DNA of 64,000 nucleotides from an uncultured Clostridia bacterium (GCA_945948535.1 CAMFBN010000003.1:1-64000), one strand, 5' to 3'. Positions 43,051 to 52,058 are shown, counted from the stretch's first letter. The notes: a model not told the origin generated them from the letters alone. A program made the numbers and translations.

Positions 43051-45292
43051 GCTGAAGGGCGGCCCGCTGCTGGCTGTCACCACATGGCTTTTTATGGCAG
43101 TCAGTGCTTTTATGTTCGCGCTGACCTGCTTTCTCGCCATCGGGTTACTGGGTTCGGTGGATACGCTGATGGAAGCGGCCAAAACACCGGATTTTCTACA
43201 GATGCACGCCGGGGAGATTGATGAGGCGGCCCTTGCCCGGTTTACGGAGCAGCGGGAGCAGGTGCTTTCCTTTCAGACCCTGCGCTTTCTGAATCTGGAA
43301 AACAGCGCCATGGTTTTGGGTGAGCATTCTCTGGCGGACAACACTCAGGATAACGGCGTCTGCGTCCAGAGCGAACAGTTTGATTATCTGGTGGATTTGG
43401 AGAACCATGTGATCGAAGAGGTCCGGAGCGGAGAAATCTATGTCCCGGTCTGCTACCGGCAGATGTTCGGCCTGAGCGTGGGGGAAACGGTGCAGATCGG
43501 GGAAGCTGAATTTACCATCGCCGGATTCCTGCGGGATTCCCAGATGAACGCCATGATGGCATCCTCCAAACGGTTCCTGGTGAGCGACGCAGACTATGAA
43601 CTGCTGAAAAGCGCGGGAAGTGAGGAATATCTGATCGAATTCCTTCTGCGGGAGGACGCAGATGGTAACGCCTTTGCCACGGCATACACAGACGCCGGAC
43701 TGCCCACCAACGGACCGGCCATCACAAAACCCCTGATTCGCATGATGAACGCGCTTTCGGATGGGTTGATGATTTTAGTAATTCTGCTGGTGAGTGTGGT
43801 GCTGCTGCTGATCTCCATGCTCTGCATCCGGTTCACGCTGCTGACGCAGTTGGAGGCAGATCAGAAAGAAATCGGCATGCTGAAAGCCATCGGAATGCCC
43901 AAGGAAGAGATCCGAAATCTCTATTTTCTGAAATTCCTCGCCCTGTCCGGGCTGGGAGCTGTGTGCGGATTGGTTTTGGCGTTTGCGTCAAAGGGAGCCC
44001 TTACCGCGCAGATGCAGGAATTGTACGGCCCGTCTGAAAACGGATGGTGGGGATTTCTGGCGGCGTTTGCAGGCGCTGCGCTGACGGAAGGCATATTGCT
44101 TCTCTCCGTTAGGCGGACGCTGAAACGCACGGAAAAGCTCTCGGCGGTGGAGGCGCTGACCGGACAGCCCAGGGGCAGCAAGCAGCGCCCCCTCCCCTCC
44201 CCCCAGTATCTCATTGTCGCTCTTGTGATTACCTTGGGGATGTTTCTGATGATTCTGCCCCAGAACATTCTGAGCACGATTTCCTCCCCTCGGTTTGTCA
44301 CATACATGGGAATCGGGGACGGAGAAATCCGTCTGGATCTGCGTCAGACAGAGGATATCGCGGGTAAGACAGAGCAGCTGAAGAAGCTGCTGGCGCAGGA
44401 GGAAATGGTAGACCGCTTCGCCGCATTGCAGACATTGTCCTGCCGGGCGGTTCTGCCGGACGGCACTTATTCCGCAATGCAGGTGGAGCAGGGCGACCAC
44501 ACGGTTTTTCCGGTTTCCTATGCCAAGGGAGCAGCCCCAAAAGCGAAAAATGAAATCGCGCTCTCCTATCTGTGCGCAGAGGAATTGGGCTTATCGGTGG
44601 GAGACACGCTTCTGCTTTTGACGGAGGAAGCCCCGCAGGAATACACGGTCTGCGGCATTTATTCGGACATCACAAACGGAGGAAAAACAGCGAAAGCCGC
44701 ATTCCTTCCCGGCGGTGGGACACCCATGTGGAGCGTGTTTTACGTCTCCCTGAAGGAGGGCGTCCCAAAGGAGCAGTGGCTGCTTACCTGGACACAGCGC
44801 CTGTCTGACAGCGGTATCCGCGCCAGAGCCGTGGATATTCAGGAATATGTGACAGATACCTATGGGCAGACGATTCAGGAAATACGCATGGCGGCGTGGG
44901 CAGCGGTTCTGGCGGCGGCTCTGGTGATGTTCGTAGTCGTGGTTTTGTTCACGCGGCTGCTTGTGGCGCAAGACCGCAATGAGATTTCCCTGAGAAAAGC
45001 CCTTGGCTTTACGCTCAGGGATATCAAGGGGCTGTATTTCCTCCGGTTTCTGCCGGTGCTGCTGGCGGGTATTCTGGCGGGAATCCTGTCCGGCAATCTG
45101 CTGGGGGAACAATTGGCAGGCATTTTCTTAAAGACACTGGGGGCAATGGGCTTCCGCTTCCGGATTGATGGCAAAGCCGTGTGCGGCTGGATTCCCGCAG
45201 TTGCGGTAGTTACGGTATTCTGCGGTGTTCTGCTGGGGCTTTTGGAAGTGAAACACATCCGGGCATACGAATGCTGTATGGGAAAGGAATAG
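43025..45292 (+). CDS. ABC transporter permease, FtsX/MacB type
   Basis: The 755-residue protein has an N-terminal helix, a large extracellular part, three helices with the FtsX signature ('EIGMLKAIGMPKEEIRNLYFLKF'), a second extracellular part and a second set ('EISLRKALGFTLRDIKGLYFLRF'). This double FtsX layout is typical of mechanotransmission ABC systems in peptide-antibiotic resistance or lipid/lipoprotein handling. It pairs with the ATPase at 45299. Confidence 0.88.
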   Translation: MKARILWNELKGGPLLAVTTWLFMAVSAFMFALTCFLAIGLLGSVDTLMEAAKTPDFLQMHAGEIDEAALARFTEQREQVLSFQTLRFLNLENSAMVLGEHSLADNTQDNGVCVQSEQFDYLVDLENHVIEEVRSGEIYVPVCYRQMFGLSVGETVQIGEAEFTIAGFLRDSQMNAMMASSKRFLVSDADYELLKSAGSEEYLIEFLLREDADGNAFATAYTDAGLPTNGPAITKPLIRMMNALSDGLMILVILLVSVVLLLISMLCIRFTLLTQLEADQKEIGMLKAIGMPKEEIRNLYFLKFLALSGLGAVCGLVLAFASKGALTAQMQELYGPSENGWWGFLAAFAGAALTEGILLLSVRRTLKRTEKLSAVEALTGQPRGSKQRPLPSPQYLIVALVITLGMFLMILPQNILSTISSPRFVTYMGIGDGEIRLDLRQTEDIAGKTEQLKKLLAQEEMVDRFAALQTLSCRAVLPDGTYSAMQVEQGDHTVFPVSYAKGAAPKAKNEIALSYLCAEELGLSVGDTLLLLTEEAPQEYTVCGIYSDITNGGKTAKAAFLPGGGTPMWSVFYVSLKEGVPKEQWLLTWTQRLSDSGIRARAVDIQEYVTDTYGQTIQEIRMAAWAAVLAAALVMFVVVVLFTRLLVAQDRNEISLRKALGFTLRDIKGLYFLRFLPVLLAGILAGILSGNLLGEQLAGIFLKTLGAMGFRFRIDGKAVCGWIPAVAVVTVFCGVLLGLLEVKHIRAYECCMGKE

Positions 45293-45298
45293 AGAACG

Positions 45299-46033
45299 AT
45301 GGAAGAACTGCTGACGGTAAAAAAGCTTTGTAAGGATGGGATTCTGAAAGACATCAGCTTTGACGTAAAGATAAGGGAAATGGTGGCAATTATGGGGCCC
45401 TCCGGCTCCGGAAAGTCCACTCTGCTTTATCAGGTATCCGGCATGGATCGGGCGGATTCCGGCGAGGTCTGGATAGACGGCACGGAAATCTGCGCTCTTT
45501 CGGAGGATGAGCGGGCCAAATTGCGGCTGTCGCGGATGGGCTTTGTCTTTCAGCAAATGAATATGCTGAAAAACTTAAATCTGCTGGACAATATCCTGCT
45601 GCCTGCCAGCCGACTGAACAGAGGAAAGGTTCCCAGAAAAGAACTTGAGAGCCGCGCCCGGAGGCTGATGGGGAAAATGGGCATCGAAGCGCTGGCGCAG
45701 CGGAGGATTACGGAGGTATCCGGCGGGCAGCTCCAGAGAGCCTGCATCTGCCGAAGTATGATAAATCAGCCGAAAATCTTGTTTGCCGACGAGCCCACCG
45801 GCGCCCTGAATCAAAGCACAGCACAGGAAGTGATGGCGGAATTTACCCGGCTGAATCAGGAGGGCACCACCATTCTGATGGTGACCCACGACAGCAAGGT
45901 AGCTGCGAAATGCGGCAGGATTTTGTATCTTCTGGACGGGCGTATCCAAGGGGAATTTTCTCCGACCGGTGCAATGGGGGAAAAAGAGCGGGAAGCAGCC
46001 GTCAGCCGGTGGCTTGCGGGAATGGGCTGGTGA
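45299..46033 (+). CDS. ABC transporter ATPase, LolD/MacB type
   Basis: 244 residues with Walker A 'MGPSGSGKSTLLYQVSG', Q loop 'FVFQQMNMLKNLNLLDNI', signature 'VSGGQLQRACICRS' and Walker B 'ILFADEPTGALNQS'. 'EPTGALN' is the hallmark of MacB/LolD-like ATPases that work with FtsX-type permeases. It follows its permease by 6 bases. Confidence 0.9.
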   Translation: MEELLTVKKLCKDGILKDISFDVKIREMVAIMGPSGSGKSTLLYQVSGMDRADSGEVWIDGTEICALSEDERAKLRLSRMGFVFQQMNMLKNLNLLDNILLPASRLNRGKVPRKELESRARRLMGKMGIEALAQRRITEVSGGQLQRACICRSMINQPKILFADEPTGALNQSTAQEVMAEFTRLNQEGTTILMVTHDSKVAAKCGRILYLLDGRIQGEFSPTGAMGEKEREAAVSRWLAGMGW

Positions 46034-46079
46034 GAACCAAAAAGCTGACAAGCAAAACAAACGGACAGAATGCGAATAA

Positions 46080-46430
46080 TAAATCCACCGTGTAATAAGA
46101 AGGCACCGCCTGGCGGCGTTGTCGTTTCCGCGATTTTCGGAACAGAAAATCACGGAAACCCGTCTCATTATGATCTTCATATAGAAAACTTCAATTCTTT
46201 CGAATTAAAGTTTTCTATTGAATATCAGTATAAGGGCAGCCCTTTGCACGGTGGATTTTTCATACCTATAAAACGGACACATTCAACTGCATAATCCGCC
46301 TATCGAGATAATGAAGAATCCTGTAAAATGACACTGTAAGCTGAGATGATGGAAAGGCAGCCATAGATAGAACGAATTCAGAAGCAAAGTGAGTGTTACA
46401 TCCCTATAATGGAATCCTGTAAAGGAGAGA
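46080..46430. other. Intergenic block with palindromes and a copied promoter-like segment
   Basis: Contains GTTTCCGcGATTTT/AAAATCaCGGAAAC (about 46126-46158) and the strong palindrome ATAGAAAACTT...AAGTTTTCTAT (46181-46218), which has no T run. The part 46265-46350 (GGACACAT...CGCCTAT...TGTAAAATgacacTGTAAGCTGAG) resembles 39045-39118 upstream of the gene at 39157. No gene is seen. Confidence 0.5.
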
Positions 46431-46478
46431 TGCCTCATGGCAAATCACACACGGGACGAAAAGAAACCATTTCTCTTA

Positions 46479-46507
46479 TTGACTAACGAACGATAGGTTG
46501 TTATAAT
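46479..46507 (+). promoter_or_regulatory. Promoter of the second tetR-type gene
   Basis: TTGACT and a perfect TATAAT with a 17-base spacer. The spacer contains CGAACGATAGG, a motif that recurs as CCGAACGATAGG at 48151-48162 ahead of the small membrane protein gene. Confidence 0.75.
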
Positions 46508-46554
46508 GATGTTGTATAGGCAAGACGTTTCGGTTAGAGAAAAGGAGTAAATCT

Positions 46555-47163
46555 ATGGATCGGGGAAACACAAAGCAGGTAATTCTGGAAGCGTCGCTGG
46601 AGCTGTTCTCTGTGCAGGGCTTTGAAGCGACCTCAATTTCTCAAATTGCGGGCGCCGTTGGCATCCGCAAGGCATCCCTTTACAGCCATTTCGAGAGCAA
46701 GCAGGCCATTTTGGACGCGATTGTAAAGGATGTGTTGGAACAGTATGGAAAGCATTCCATTTTTGCCAGAGCGGATTGGGAGAAGGATGCCGCCAACCTG
46801 CCTCTGACTGCCGACGAAGCCGTGGGAATGATTCAGGGGCAGATTCGCTACATTCTCCACGACCCCGCTATCCAAAGGGCGCGGAAAATGCTGGTGATTG
46901 AGCAGTTCCAGAATCCGGAGCTGGCGAAGCTGCAAACGAAACAGAATTATTCGGATGTGTTGGGATATTTCACTGGAATGATAAAGTGCCTGATTCGGAA
47001 AGGGGTTCTGTCTGAGGATGACCCCGAAATGATGGCGGCGCAGCTTTGTCTGCCTATTTCCGTGTGGATTAACCTCTGCGACCGGGAGCCGGAACGGGAG
47101 ATAGAGGTCATGGAGCTGGTAAGCCGGCATATTCAGCAGTTCTTCAGGGTCTATCAGAAGTGA
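46555..47163 (+). CDS. TetR-family regulator
   Basis: The 202-residue protein has an N-terminal helix-turn-helix 'VILEASLELFSVQGFEATSISQIAGAVGIRKASLYSHFESKQAIL' and a helical ligand domain. GAAAAGGAG lies before ATG. The motif in its own promoter spacer recurs ahead of 48199, so it may control the 47261-49210 group as well as itself. Confidence 0.9.
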   Translation: MDRGNTKQVILEASLELFSVQGFEATSISQIAGAVGIRKASLYSHFESKQAILDAIVKDVLEQYGKHSIFARADWEKDAANLPLTADEAVGMIQGQIRYILHDPAIQRARKMLVIEQFQNPELAKLQTKQNYSDVLGYFTGMIKCLIRKGVLSEDDPEMMAAQLCLPISVWINLCDREPEREIEVMELVSRHIQQFFRVYQK

Positions 47164-47260
47164 GATCCTTTCAGCGCGATCGTTTATATGTTGTTGGAGC
47201 TGTAGGCTGATCATTTCCGGTTTTCTATAACGACAACCTAGAATTCGACGGGGGTTTATT

Positions 47261-48055
47261 ATGAGAAATTATGTTGTTGAAAGTTACGAAAACTACAAGG
47301 AGGAAGAAAGATTATCTACCAACAACGCTCGCAGAATCGAATTCTTAACCACCGTAAGAGTTTTGGACGAATTAATAACCGACAAGAAAAAGATTCTGGA
47401 CTGCGCTGCGGGAACCGGAATATATGCTTTTCATTTTGCGGATATGGGTCATGAAGTAACCGCCACCGACATTACACCCCGACACATAGAAATTATCAAA
47501 AACATTGTAAGCACCAAACCCTATGAAATGGAAGCAGGCGTTTTAGATGCAACGAATATGAGCGTCTTTGAAGATGAAAGCTTTGACATAGTGTTGAACA
47601 TGGGGCCGTTCTATCACTTAATCAATCAAGATGACAGAGAAAAATGTTTTGGGGAATCCTTGAGAGTATTGAAAAAGGGCGGTCTGCTGATTACATCTTA
47701 CATTCCGAGGTATTTTATTTTTCAGTATGTCGCTATGCAAAATGATTATTTCGTGGATGCAAAACTCGCACAGCAGATAACCAAAACAGGCATTCTTCAC
47801 CATGATGACGAAAAATGCTTCTGGACTGACACTTATTATTCTACGGCAGAAGAAATGGAAGCCCTGTATCGTATACATGGAATGGAAGTGCTGGAACACT
47901 TTGCCCAAGATGGTGCAGCGGCACACTTCTCCAATAAAATCGATGGATGGAATGACGAGCAGTTCAAAATATGGTGCGATTATCATTACAGTATATGTAG
48001 AGAAAAATCGCTGTTGGGTGCCAGTAATCATGTAGTAATTGTTGGAAGGAAATAA
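47261..48055 (+). CDS. Class I SAM-dependent methyltransferase
   Basis: The 264-residue protein has motif I 'ILDCAAGTGIYAFHFADMG', motif II acid in 'VTATDITPRHI' and motif III/IV 'FDIVLNMGPFYHLI'. These bind S-adenosylmethionine. Substrate unknown; the fold is used on small molecules, RNA and proteins. Codon use is visibly richer in A/T than that of neighbours, suggesting separate acquisition. Confidence 0.85.
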   Translation: MRNYVVESYENYKEEERLSTNNARRIEFLTTVRVLDELITDKKKILDCAAGTGIYAFHFADMGHEVTATDITPRHIEIIKNIVSTKPYEMEAGVLDATNMSVFEDESFDIVLNMGPFYHLINQDDREKCFGESLRVLKKGGLLITSYIPRYFIFQYVAMQNDYFVDAKLAQQITKTGILHHDDEKCFWTDTYYSTAEEMEALYRIHGMEVLEHFAQDGAAAHFSNKIDGWNDEQFKIWCDYHYSICREKSLLGASNHVVIVGRK

Positions 48056-48198
48056 ATTGTCAGATTCCAGTTGCAGGCAACTGGCTACTTTCCGCTTGGA
48101 ATGCGCCGCGGCTGTGTCCGCCCGGGCACAGCTGCTCCATTTTGAAGCGTAGACCTACCGAACGATAGGAAGCACCCGATAAAAAGAAAGGATTTCAT

Positions 48199-48420
48199 AT
48201 GATCACACTATTTGTAATTGGCATCCTTGTGTTTACAGGGAAGCTTGTACATTTCGCGGTGAAGGCCGCCTGGGGAATTACAAAAGGGGTTCTGTTTGCA
48301 ATCGGAATTCCTGCCCTGCTGATTGTGCTGTTTTTAGCCGGGCTGGTTACCCTTGCGGTTCCGCTGTTGATTCTCGCGCTGCTGGCGGCATTTCTTTTGC
48401 CGATTTCGAAAGGAGTATAG
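48199..48420 (+). CDS. Small two-helix membrane protein (paralogue of 1952)
   Basis: 73 residues, hydrophobic throughout: 'MITLFVIGILVFTGKLVHFAVKAAWGITKG' then 'IPALLIVLFLAGLVTLAVPLLILALLAAF'. It shares length and the AAWG-K linker with the protein at 1952-2179. A copy of its first ten codons occurs at 51934. AAAGGA precedes ATG and the CCGAACGATAGG motif lies 37 bases upstream. Function unknown. Confidence 0.65.
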   Translation: MITLFVIGILVFTGKLVHFAVKAAWGITKGVLFAIGIPALLIVLFLAGLVTLAVPLLILALLAAFLLPISKGV

Positions 48421-48463
48421 AGCAGCTCCATTCGATAACTTTACAAAAAAGGAGATTTCTATT

Positions 48464-49210
48464 ATGAAAAGACGAACTGTCCTGCTTCTGGCTATGATCC
48501 TGTGCTTCAGTTTGGAAGCGTGCGGCATGAAGACGGAACTCGTGCCAAACTCTCAGGAAATCCATACCCAGGCAACCTCACAAGAAGGAACTGCGGACAC
48601 AGAAAGCAGCAATGCCGCCTCTTCGGAGGAAACCACAGATGCAATGGAAAAACCCATTTCTTTGGATCTCGAACTCATTGGGCCATGGCATTTAGATCAG
48701 AGCAAAAATGACCTTGCGCGCTTTGCGGATTCGGCTGATCTGTTCCCCGGTTATGGAGAGTGGGGCGCCAGTATGGAAATTCGCGGCAACGGTGAAATGA
48801 GCTGGTACATCGGCGCAGAGGGCTGGCATGGCACATACTCTGTAGAGAAGAATACCCTTCATGCTAAACTTACCTCGGATTTGGAGCAATCCCCTCAAAA
48901 CTGGGATTTGCGCATCACCTCGGAAAATGGAACGACTGGGCTGGAAATGGATTATCAGGATATGACAATCTACTGGGTGTATGGCGATCAGGAGGAAACT
49001 GGAAATACTGTCCCGTCCAACTGGGAAAAAGCCACTGCGGACGAACCATGGAAGGCGGCGCTTGCAGAGGACCTGCTTGAAAAATACGGCGTACTTCCGG
49101 AATACTATGAGGATCTGGGAGACGGCATCTATCAGGTCTATGTGGAGGTGGGCGGCGAGATTGTCCCCTTTGTCGCGGTAAACTCCGCAACTGGCGATTA
49201 CCACGGGTAA
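48464..49210 (+). CDS. Lipoprotein of unknown function
   Basis: 248 residues with AAGGAG before ATG. Lipoprotein signal ending 'FSLEAC', a Ser/Thr/Glu-rich linker, a beta-rich domain ('IGPWHLDQSKNDLARFAD', 'YIGAEGWHGTYSVEKNTLHAKLT') and a separate C-terminal module 'EKYGVLPEYYEDLGDGIYQVYVEVGGEIVPFVAVNS'. The last module recurs alone as a remnant at 39690-39926. Probably an exported surface protein. Confidence 0.75.
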   Translation: MKRRTVLLLAMILCFSLEACGMKTELVPNSQEIHTQATSQEGTADTESSNAASSEETTDAMEKPISLDLELIGPWHLDQSKNDLARFADSADLFPGYGEWGASMEIRGNGEMSWYIGAEGWHGTYSVEKNTLHAKLTSDLEQSPQNWDLRITSENGTTGLEMDYQDMTIYWVYGDQEETGNTVPSNWEKATADEPWKAALAEDLLEKYGVLPEYYEDLGDGIYQVYVEVGGEIVPFVAVNSATGDYHG

Positions 49211-49229
49211 TGCCGGAAAAGAACGGAAA

Positions 49230-49442
49230 ATGATAGCAGTGCCACTGGAAGAATACATACCCCACCGTATCCTGGCGTTGTTGGTCCTGGCGGTCCGTCG
49301 TTTGAATATGAAAGAAATACAGGGCGCATGCAAGCTGATGTGGAAAGTCCTTTTGCAATTTGAAGCGCCGGAGTACTCGCAGGGGGCAAACAGATGTACA
49401 CCAATCGCCGTGATCGATATTTTTCCTGTTAAAATAAACTGA
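49230..49442 (+). pseudogene. N-terminal stub of an ICMT-family gene
   Basis: The frame begins 'VPLEEYIPHRILALLVLAV', nearly the same as 'IPLEEYIPYRILALLVLAV' of the intact gene at 39948, then departs at once. The remaining residues are unrelated. The junction near 49297 marks the edge of the duplicated block. Confidence 0.7.
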
Positions 49443-49466
49443 CTGTCATTTTTTCTGAAAATACAC

Positions 49467-49498
49467 TTGACTCTCCCCTTAAGGGGAGATGCTACAAT
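49467..49498 (+). promoter_or_regulatory. MerR-type promoter with palindrome in a 20-bp spacer
   Basis: TTGACT and TACAAT are 20 bases apart, too far for normal sigma-A use. The spacer holds the perfect palindrome CTCCCCTTAAGGGGAG. MerR-family activators bind such sites and twist the DNA; the known bmr promoter controlled by BmrR has a similar GACTCTCCCC stretch. A MerR gene lies at the end of the operon (50998). Confidence 0.8.
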
Positions 49499-49533
49499 CC
49501 TCCTCGTAAAGAAAAACAAGGAGGATTTTTGCT

Positions 49534-50259
49534 ATGAACGAGCCGTCTGTCAGCGTAAGAAACCTGACAAAATCGTTTTCAGGCCGCGCTGTTGTGGATG
49601 ATCTGTCCTTCGATGTGCGAAAGGGCGAGGTCTTTGCGCTGCTGGGGCACAACGGAGCGGGAAAAAGCACCACCATCGATCTGATTCTGGGCCTGAAGGA
49701 ACCCAACGGGGGCAGTGCGAAGATTCTGGGAATGGACGCCGCCAAACACAGAAAACAGGTGTTTGAGCGGGTTGGCGTGCAGCTTCAGAATACCCAGTAT
49801 CAGCCCAATATCACCGTGGAAGAGGCGTGTATTGAGTTCGCTTCTCTGTATGCAGCCCCGGCGGACTATCCGCAGCTGCTGGAACAATTTGGACTGGGCA
49901 CCCTGAGAAAGAGCTTCGTGTCCAAGCTCTCCGGCGGGGAGCGGCAGAAGCTTTCCGTCGTGCTGGCGCTGATCGGAAAGCCGGAAGTTGTGTTTCTGGA
50001 CGAGCTGACCACCGGATTGGATGTGGTGGCAAGGCGGGAAGTATGGCGAACCTTGAAACAGCTGAAATGTCAGGGCCTTACCATTTTTCTGACCACCCAT
50101 TATATGGAGGAGGCGGAAGCCCTCTGCGACCGGGTGTGTATCATCCGGTCGGGGAAAAAGGTTATAGAAGGCACCATCGAGGAGACAATCGCTGCTTCCG
50201 GTCAAAGGAATCTGGAGGAAACGTATTTGTTCTTTATGGGCGAGGAGGAATTGTTATGA
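49534..50259 (+). CDS. ABC transporter ATPase, drug-export (CcmA/DrrA) type
   Basis: 241 residues: Walker A 'LLGHNGAGKSTTIDLILGL', signature 'LSGGERQKLSVVLAL', Walker B 'VVFLDELTTGLD' (Glu in place of the usual Pro: DEL not DEP) and H loop 'FLTTHYMEEAEALCD'. It drives the ABC-2 permease encoded next, with which it overlaps by 4 bases. First gene of the MerR-controlled operon. Confidence 0.9.
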   Translation: MNEPSVSVRNLTKSFSGRAVVDDLSFDVRKGEVFALLGHNGAGKSTTIDLILGLKEPNGGSAKILGMDAAKHRKQVFERVGVQLQNTQYQPNITVEEACIEFASLYAAPADYPQLLEQFGLGTLRKSFVSKLSGGERQKLSVVLALIGKPEVVFLDELTTGLDVVARREVWRTLKQLKCQGLTIFLTTHYMEEAEALCDRVCIIRSGKKVIEGTIEETIAASGQRNLEETYLFFMGEEELL

Positions 50260-50993
50260 AGCGTTTTTGGAAAATGTATCAGGTGGAACAGAAGATCTTT
50301 TTCCGCTCACCGGATGTGATTCTGTTTTGTCTGGCGATGCCGCTGGTGGTATTCATTGTGATTACGATGATTACCGGAGGGAAAAATGCCGCAGATTCTG
50401 GCCTTACCTATCTGCAAAGCGCGTATGTGTCGCTGTCCACCGTAGGGATCTGCTGCAGCGCGTTTATGAGCATCCCCATTACCGTCGTGGAACTGCGATC
50501 TCAGGGAATCCTGCGGCGGATGTATTGCAGCCCCTGCTCCCCCGCGAGACTCTTAGCCTGCGATACTATTTGCAGTGGTGTGGTTGCGGCGCTTTCCACC
50601 CTGATTCTGACCGTTGCGGCGGTGTTCTTCTTCGGCTACCGGATGCCGGGAAACGTGTTTGCCTATCTCGCTGTTTGGCTGCTGACCATGGTCTCCATGT
50701 TCTCCATCGGTCTCATGGTTGCCAGCCTGTGCAGAACCACAAAATCCATGAATGTGGCCACAAGCCTGCTCTATTTCCCCATGCTGCTGTTCTCCGGGGC
50801 CACTATCCCCGCGGAGGTATTCCCGGGTGCCCTCCGGACCGTTGCCGGGTGGATGCCCCTGGGCGTGGGAATCAGACTGTTGAAATCCGTGTCCATGGGA
50901 TGCTATGATAAGATCATCATGCCGGTGGTCAGCCTGACCGCCATTGCGGTCATTTGCGGCACCGTTGCCGTCAGAACATTCAGATGGGAGTAA
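50256..50993 (+). CDS. ABC-2 type permease
   Basis: The 245-residue protein has six membrane helices: a first one at 'VILFCLAMPLVVFIVITMITGG', and the ABC-2 signature region 'MSIPITVVELRSQGILRRMYCSPCSPARLLACD' before the central helices. The end 'LPFMLLFSGATIP'-like segment ('PMLLFSGATIPAEVFPGALRTV') is typical of drug and lipid exporters of this class. ATG overlaps the ATPase stop. Confidence 0.88.
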   Translation: MKRFWKMYQVEQKIFFRSPDVILFCLAMPLVVFIVITMITGGKNAADSGLTYLQSAYVSLSTVGICCSAFMSIPITVVELRSQGILRRMYCSPCSPARLLACDTICSGVVAALSTLILTVAAVFFFGYRMPGNVFAYLAVWLLTMVSMFSIGLMVASLCRTTKSMNVATSLLYFPMLLFSGATIPAEVFPGALRTVAGWMPLGVGIRLLKSVSMGCYDKIIMPVVSLTAIAVICGTVAVRTFRWE

Positions 50994-50997
50994 GACT

Positions 50998-51846
50998 ATG
51001 GAGATGAAACAGGAACACAGGCCCTGCGAAGGAAGGACAAGCGATACACTCTATAAGATCGGCATGTTCGCGGCCATGAATCATGTTACCGTCAAGGCCC
51101 TGCGCTTTTACGAGGAACAGGGCCTGCTGATGCCGGCGCTGATCCATCCGGAGACCGGATACCGCTACTACACCCTCTCCCAGATGGCGGTGCTCCACCA
51201 GATCACCGCCCTGAAGCTGGCGGGATTCACCCTGGAGGAGATTGCCCATATCCATTCCGGGGCCGATGAAGAAGCGGTACTTTTGAAGAAAAAATCAGAA
51301 TTGGTTGCGAAAATCTCTGATCTCACGAGACAGATCGCCGTGGTAGACGGATACCTGTCCAAAAAGAAAACCGGACTTTCCGCACCCGTTCTTGTAAAAA
51401 CCATCCCCGAAACCACCGTGGCCTATATGCGGATCCGGCTGGAATCCTACGACTGCCTGTTTGACCGGATGCCGGAAATGGGCGCGCTGATGGAGAAAGC
51501 GGGCTGTATCTGTGCCCTTCCGGAATACTGCTTTACAAACTATCTGGAGCCGGGATACAAAGACGGGGACATTCCGGTTGAGATCTGTGAGTCCGTTGTG
51601 GAGGCGAAGAAAGAAGCCGGCGAGCTGCGCTTCAAAACCCTTCCCGAAATCCAGGCGGCCTGTGTTTTCCACAAGGGCTCCTATCGTACCTTTTCGGAAT
51701 CCTATGAAACCGTGCTGCGTTATATCGAGGAAAACGGGTACGAGATCGCCGGAGAAATTCGGGAGAGCTATATTGACGGGGTCTGGAACAAGGAGGATGA
51801 GAGCCAGTGGCTGTCGGAAATCCAGGTGCCGGTCAGGAGAAAGTGA
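50998..51846 (+). CDS. MerR-family regulator with GyrI-like effector domain (BmrR type)
   Basis: The 282-residue protein has an N-terminal MerR winged helix ('YKIGMFAAMNHVTVKALRFYEEQGLLMPALIHPETGYRYY'), a dimer coiled coil, and a C-terminal GyrI-like ligand domain ('TTVAYMRIRLESYDCLF', 'ACVFHKGSYRTFSESYETVLRYIEENG'). BmrR-type proteins sense cationic drugs and turn on exporters. The spacer palindrome at 49473 is its likely target, giving an autoregulated efflux operon. Confidence 0.9.
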   Translation: MEMKQEHRPCEGRTSDTLYKIGMFAAMNHVTVKALRFYEEQGLLMPALIHPETGYRYYTLSQMAVLHQITALKLAGFTLEEIAHIHSGADEEAVLLKKKSELVAKISDLTRQIAVVDGYLSKKKTGLSAPVLVKTIPETTVAYMRIRLESYDCLFDRMPEMGALMEKAGCICALPEYCFTNYLEPGYKDGDIPVEICESVVEAKKEAGELRFKTLPEIQAACVFHKGSYRTFSESYETVLRYIEENGYEIAGEIRESYIDGVWNKEDESQWLSEIQVPVRRK

Positions 51847-51928
51847 GGTGGTTTTGTGATGAACCAAGATAGAATTGTAATTCCTTGCTTGCAGGGAAGG
51901 AGAAGCGGTCATGGTTCGGGGAAAGGCT

Positions 51929-51963
51929 TTCATATGATCACACTATTTCTAATTGGCATCAAA
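51929..51963 (+). pseudogene. Fragment copy of the small membrane protein gene start
   Basis: TTTCATATGATCACACTATT and the following bases match 48194-48230 with one change, then diverge. The 287-bp gap between the MerR gene and plsC holds no other gene-like sequence. Confidence 0.65.
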
Positions 51964-52058
51964 GCCAGCACAATGTGTTGCAGTATTCCGGCGTTTGACG
52001 GTGTTCCTTTTCCGCTCTGGGAATTCTATTGTGTAGTGATGCCAAAGGGGGCCAAGGC

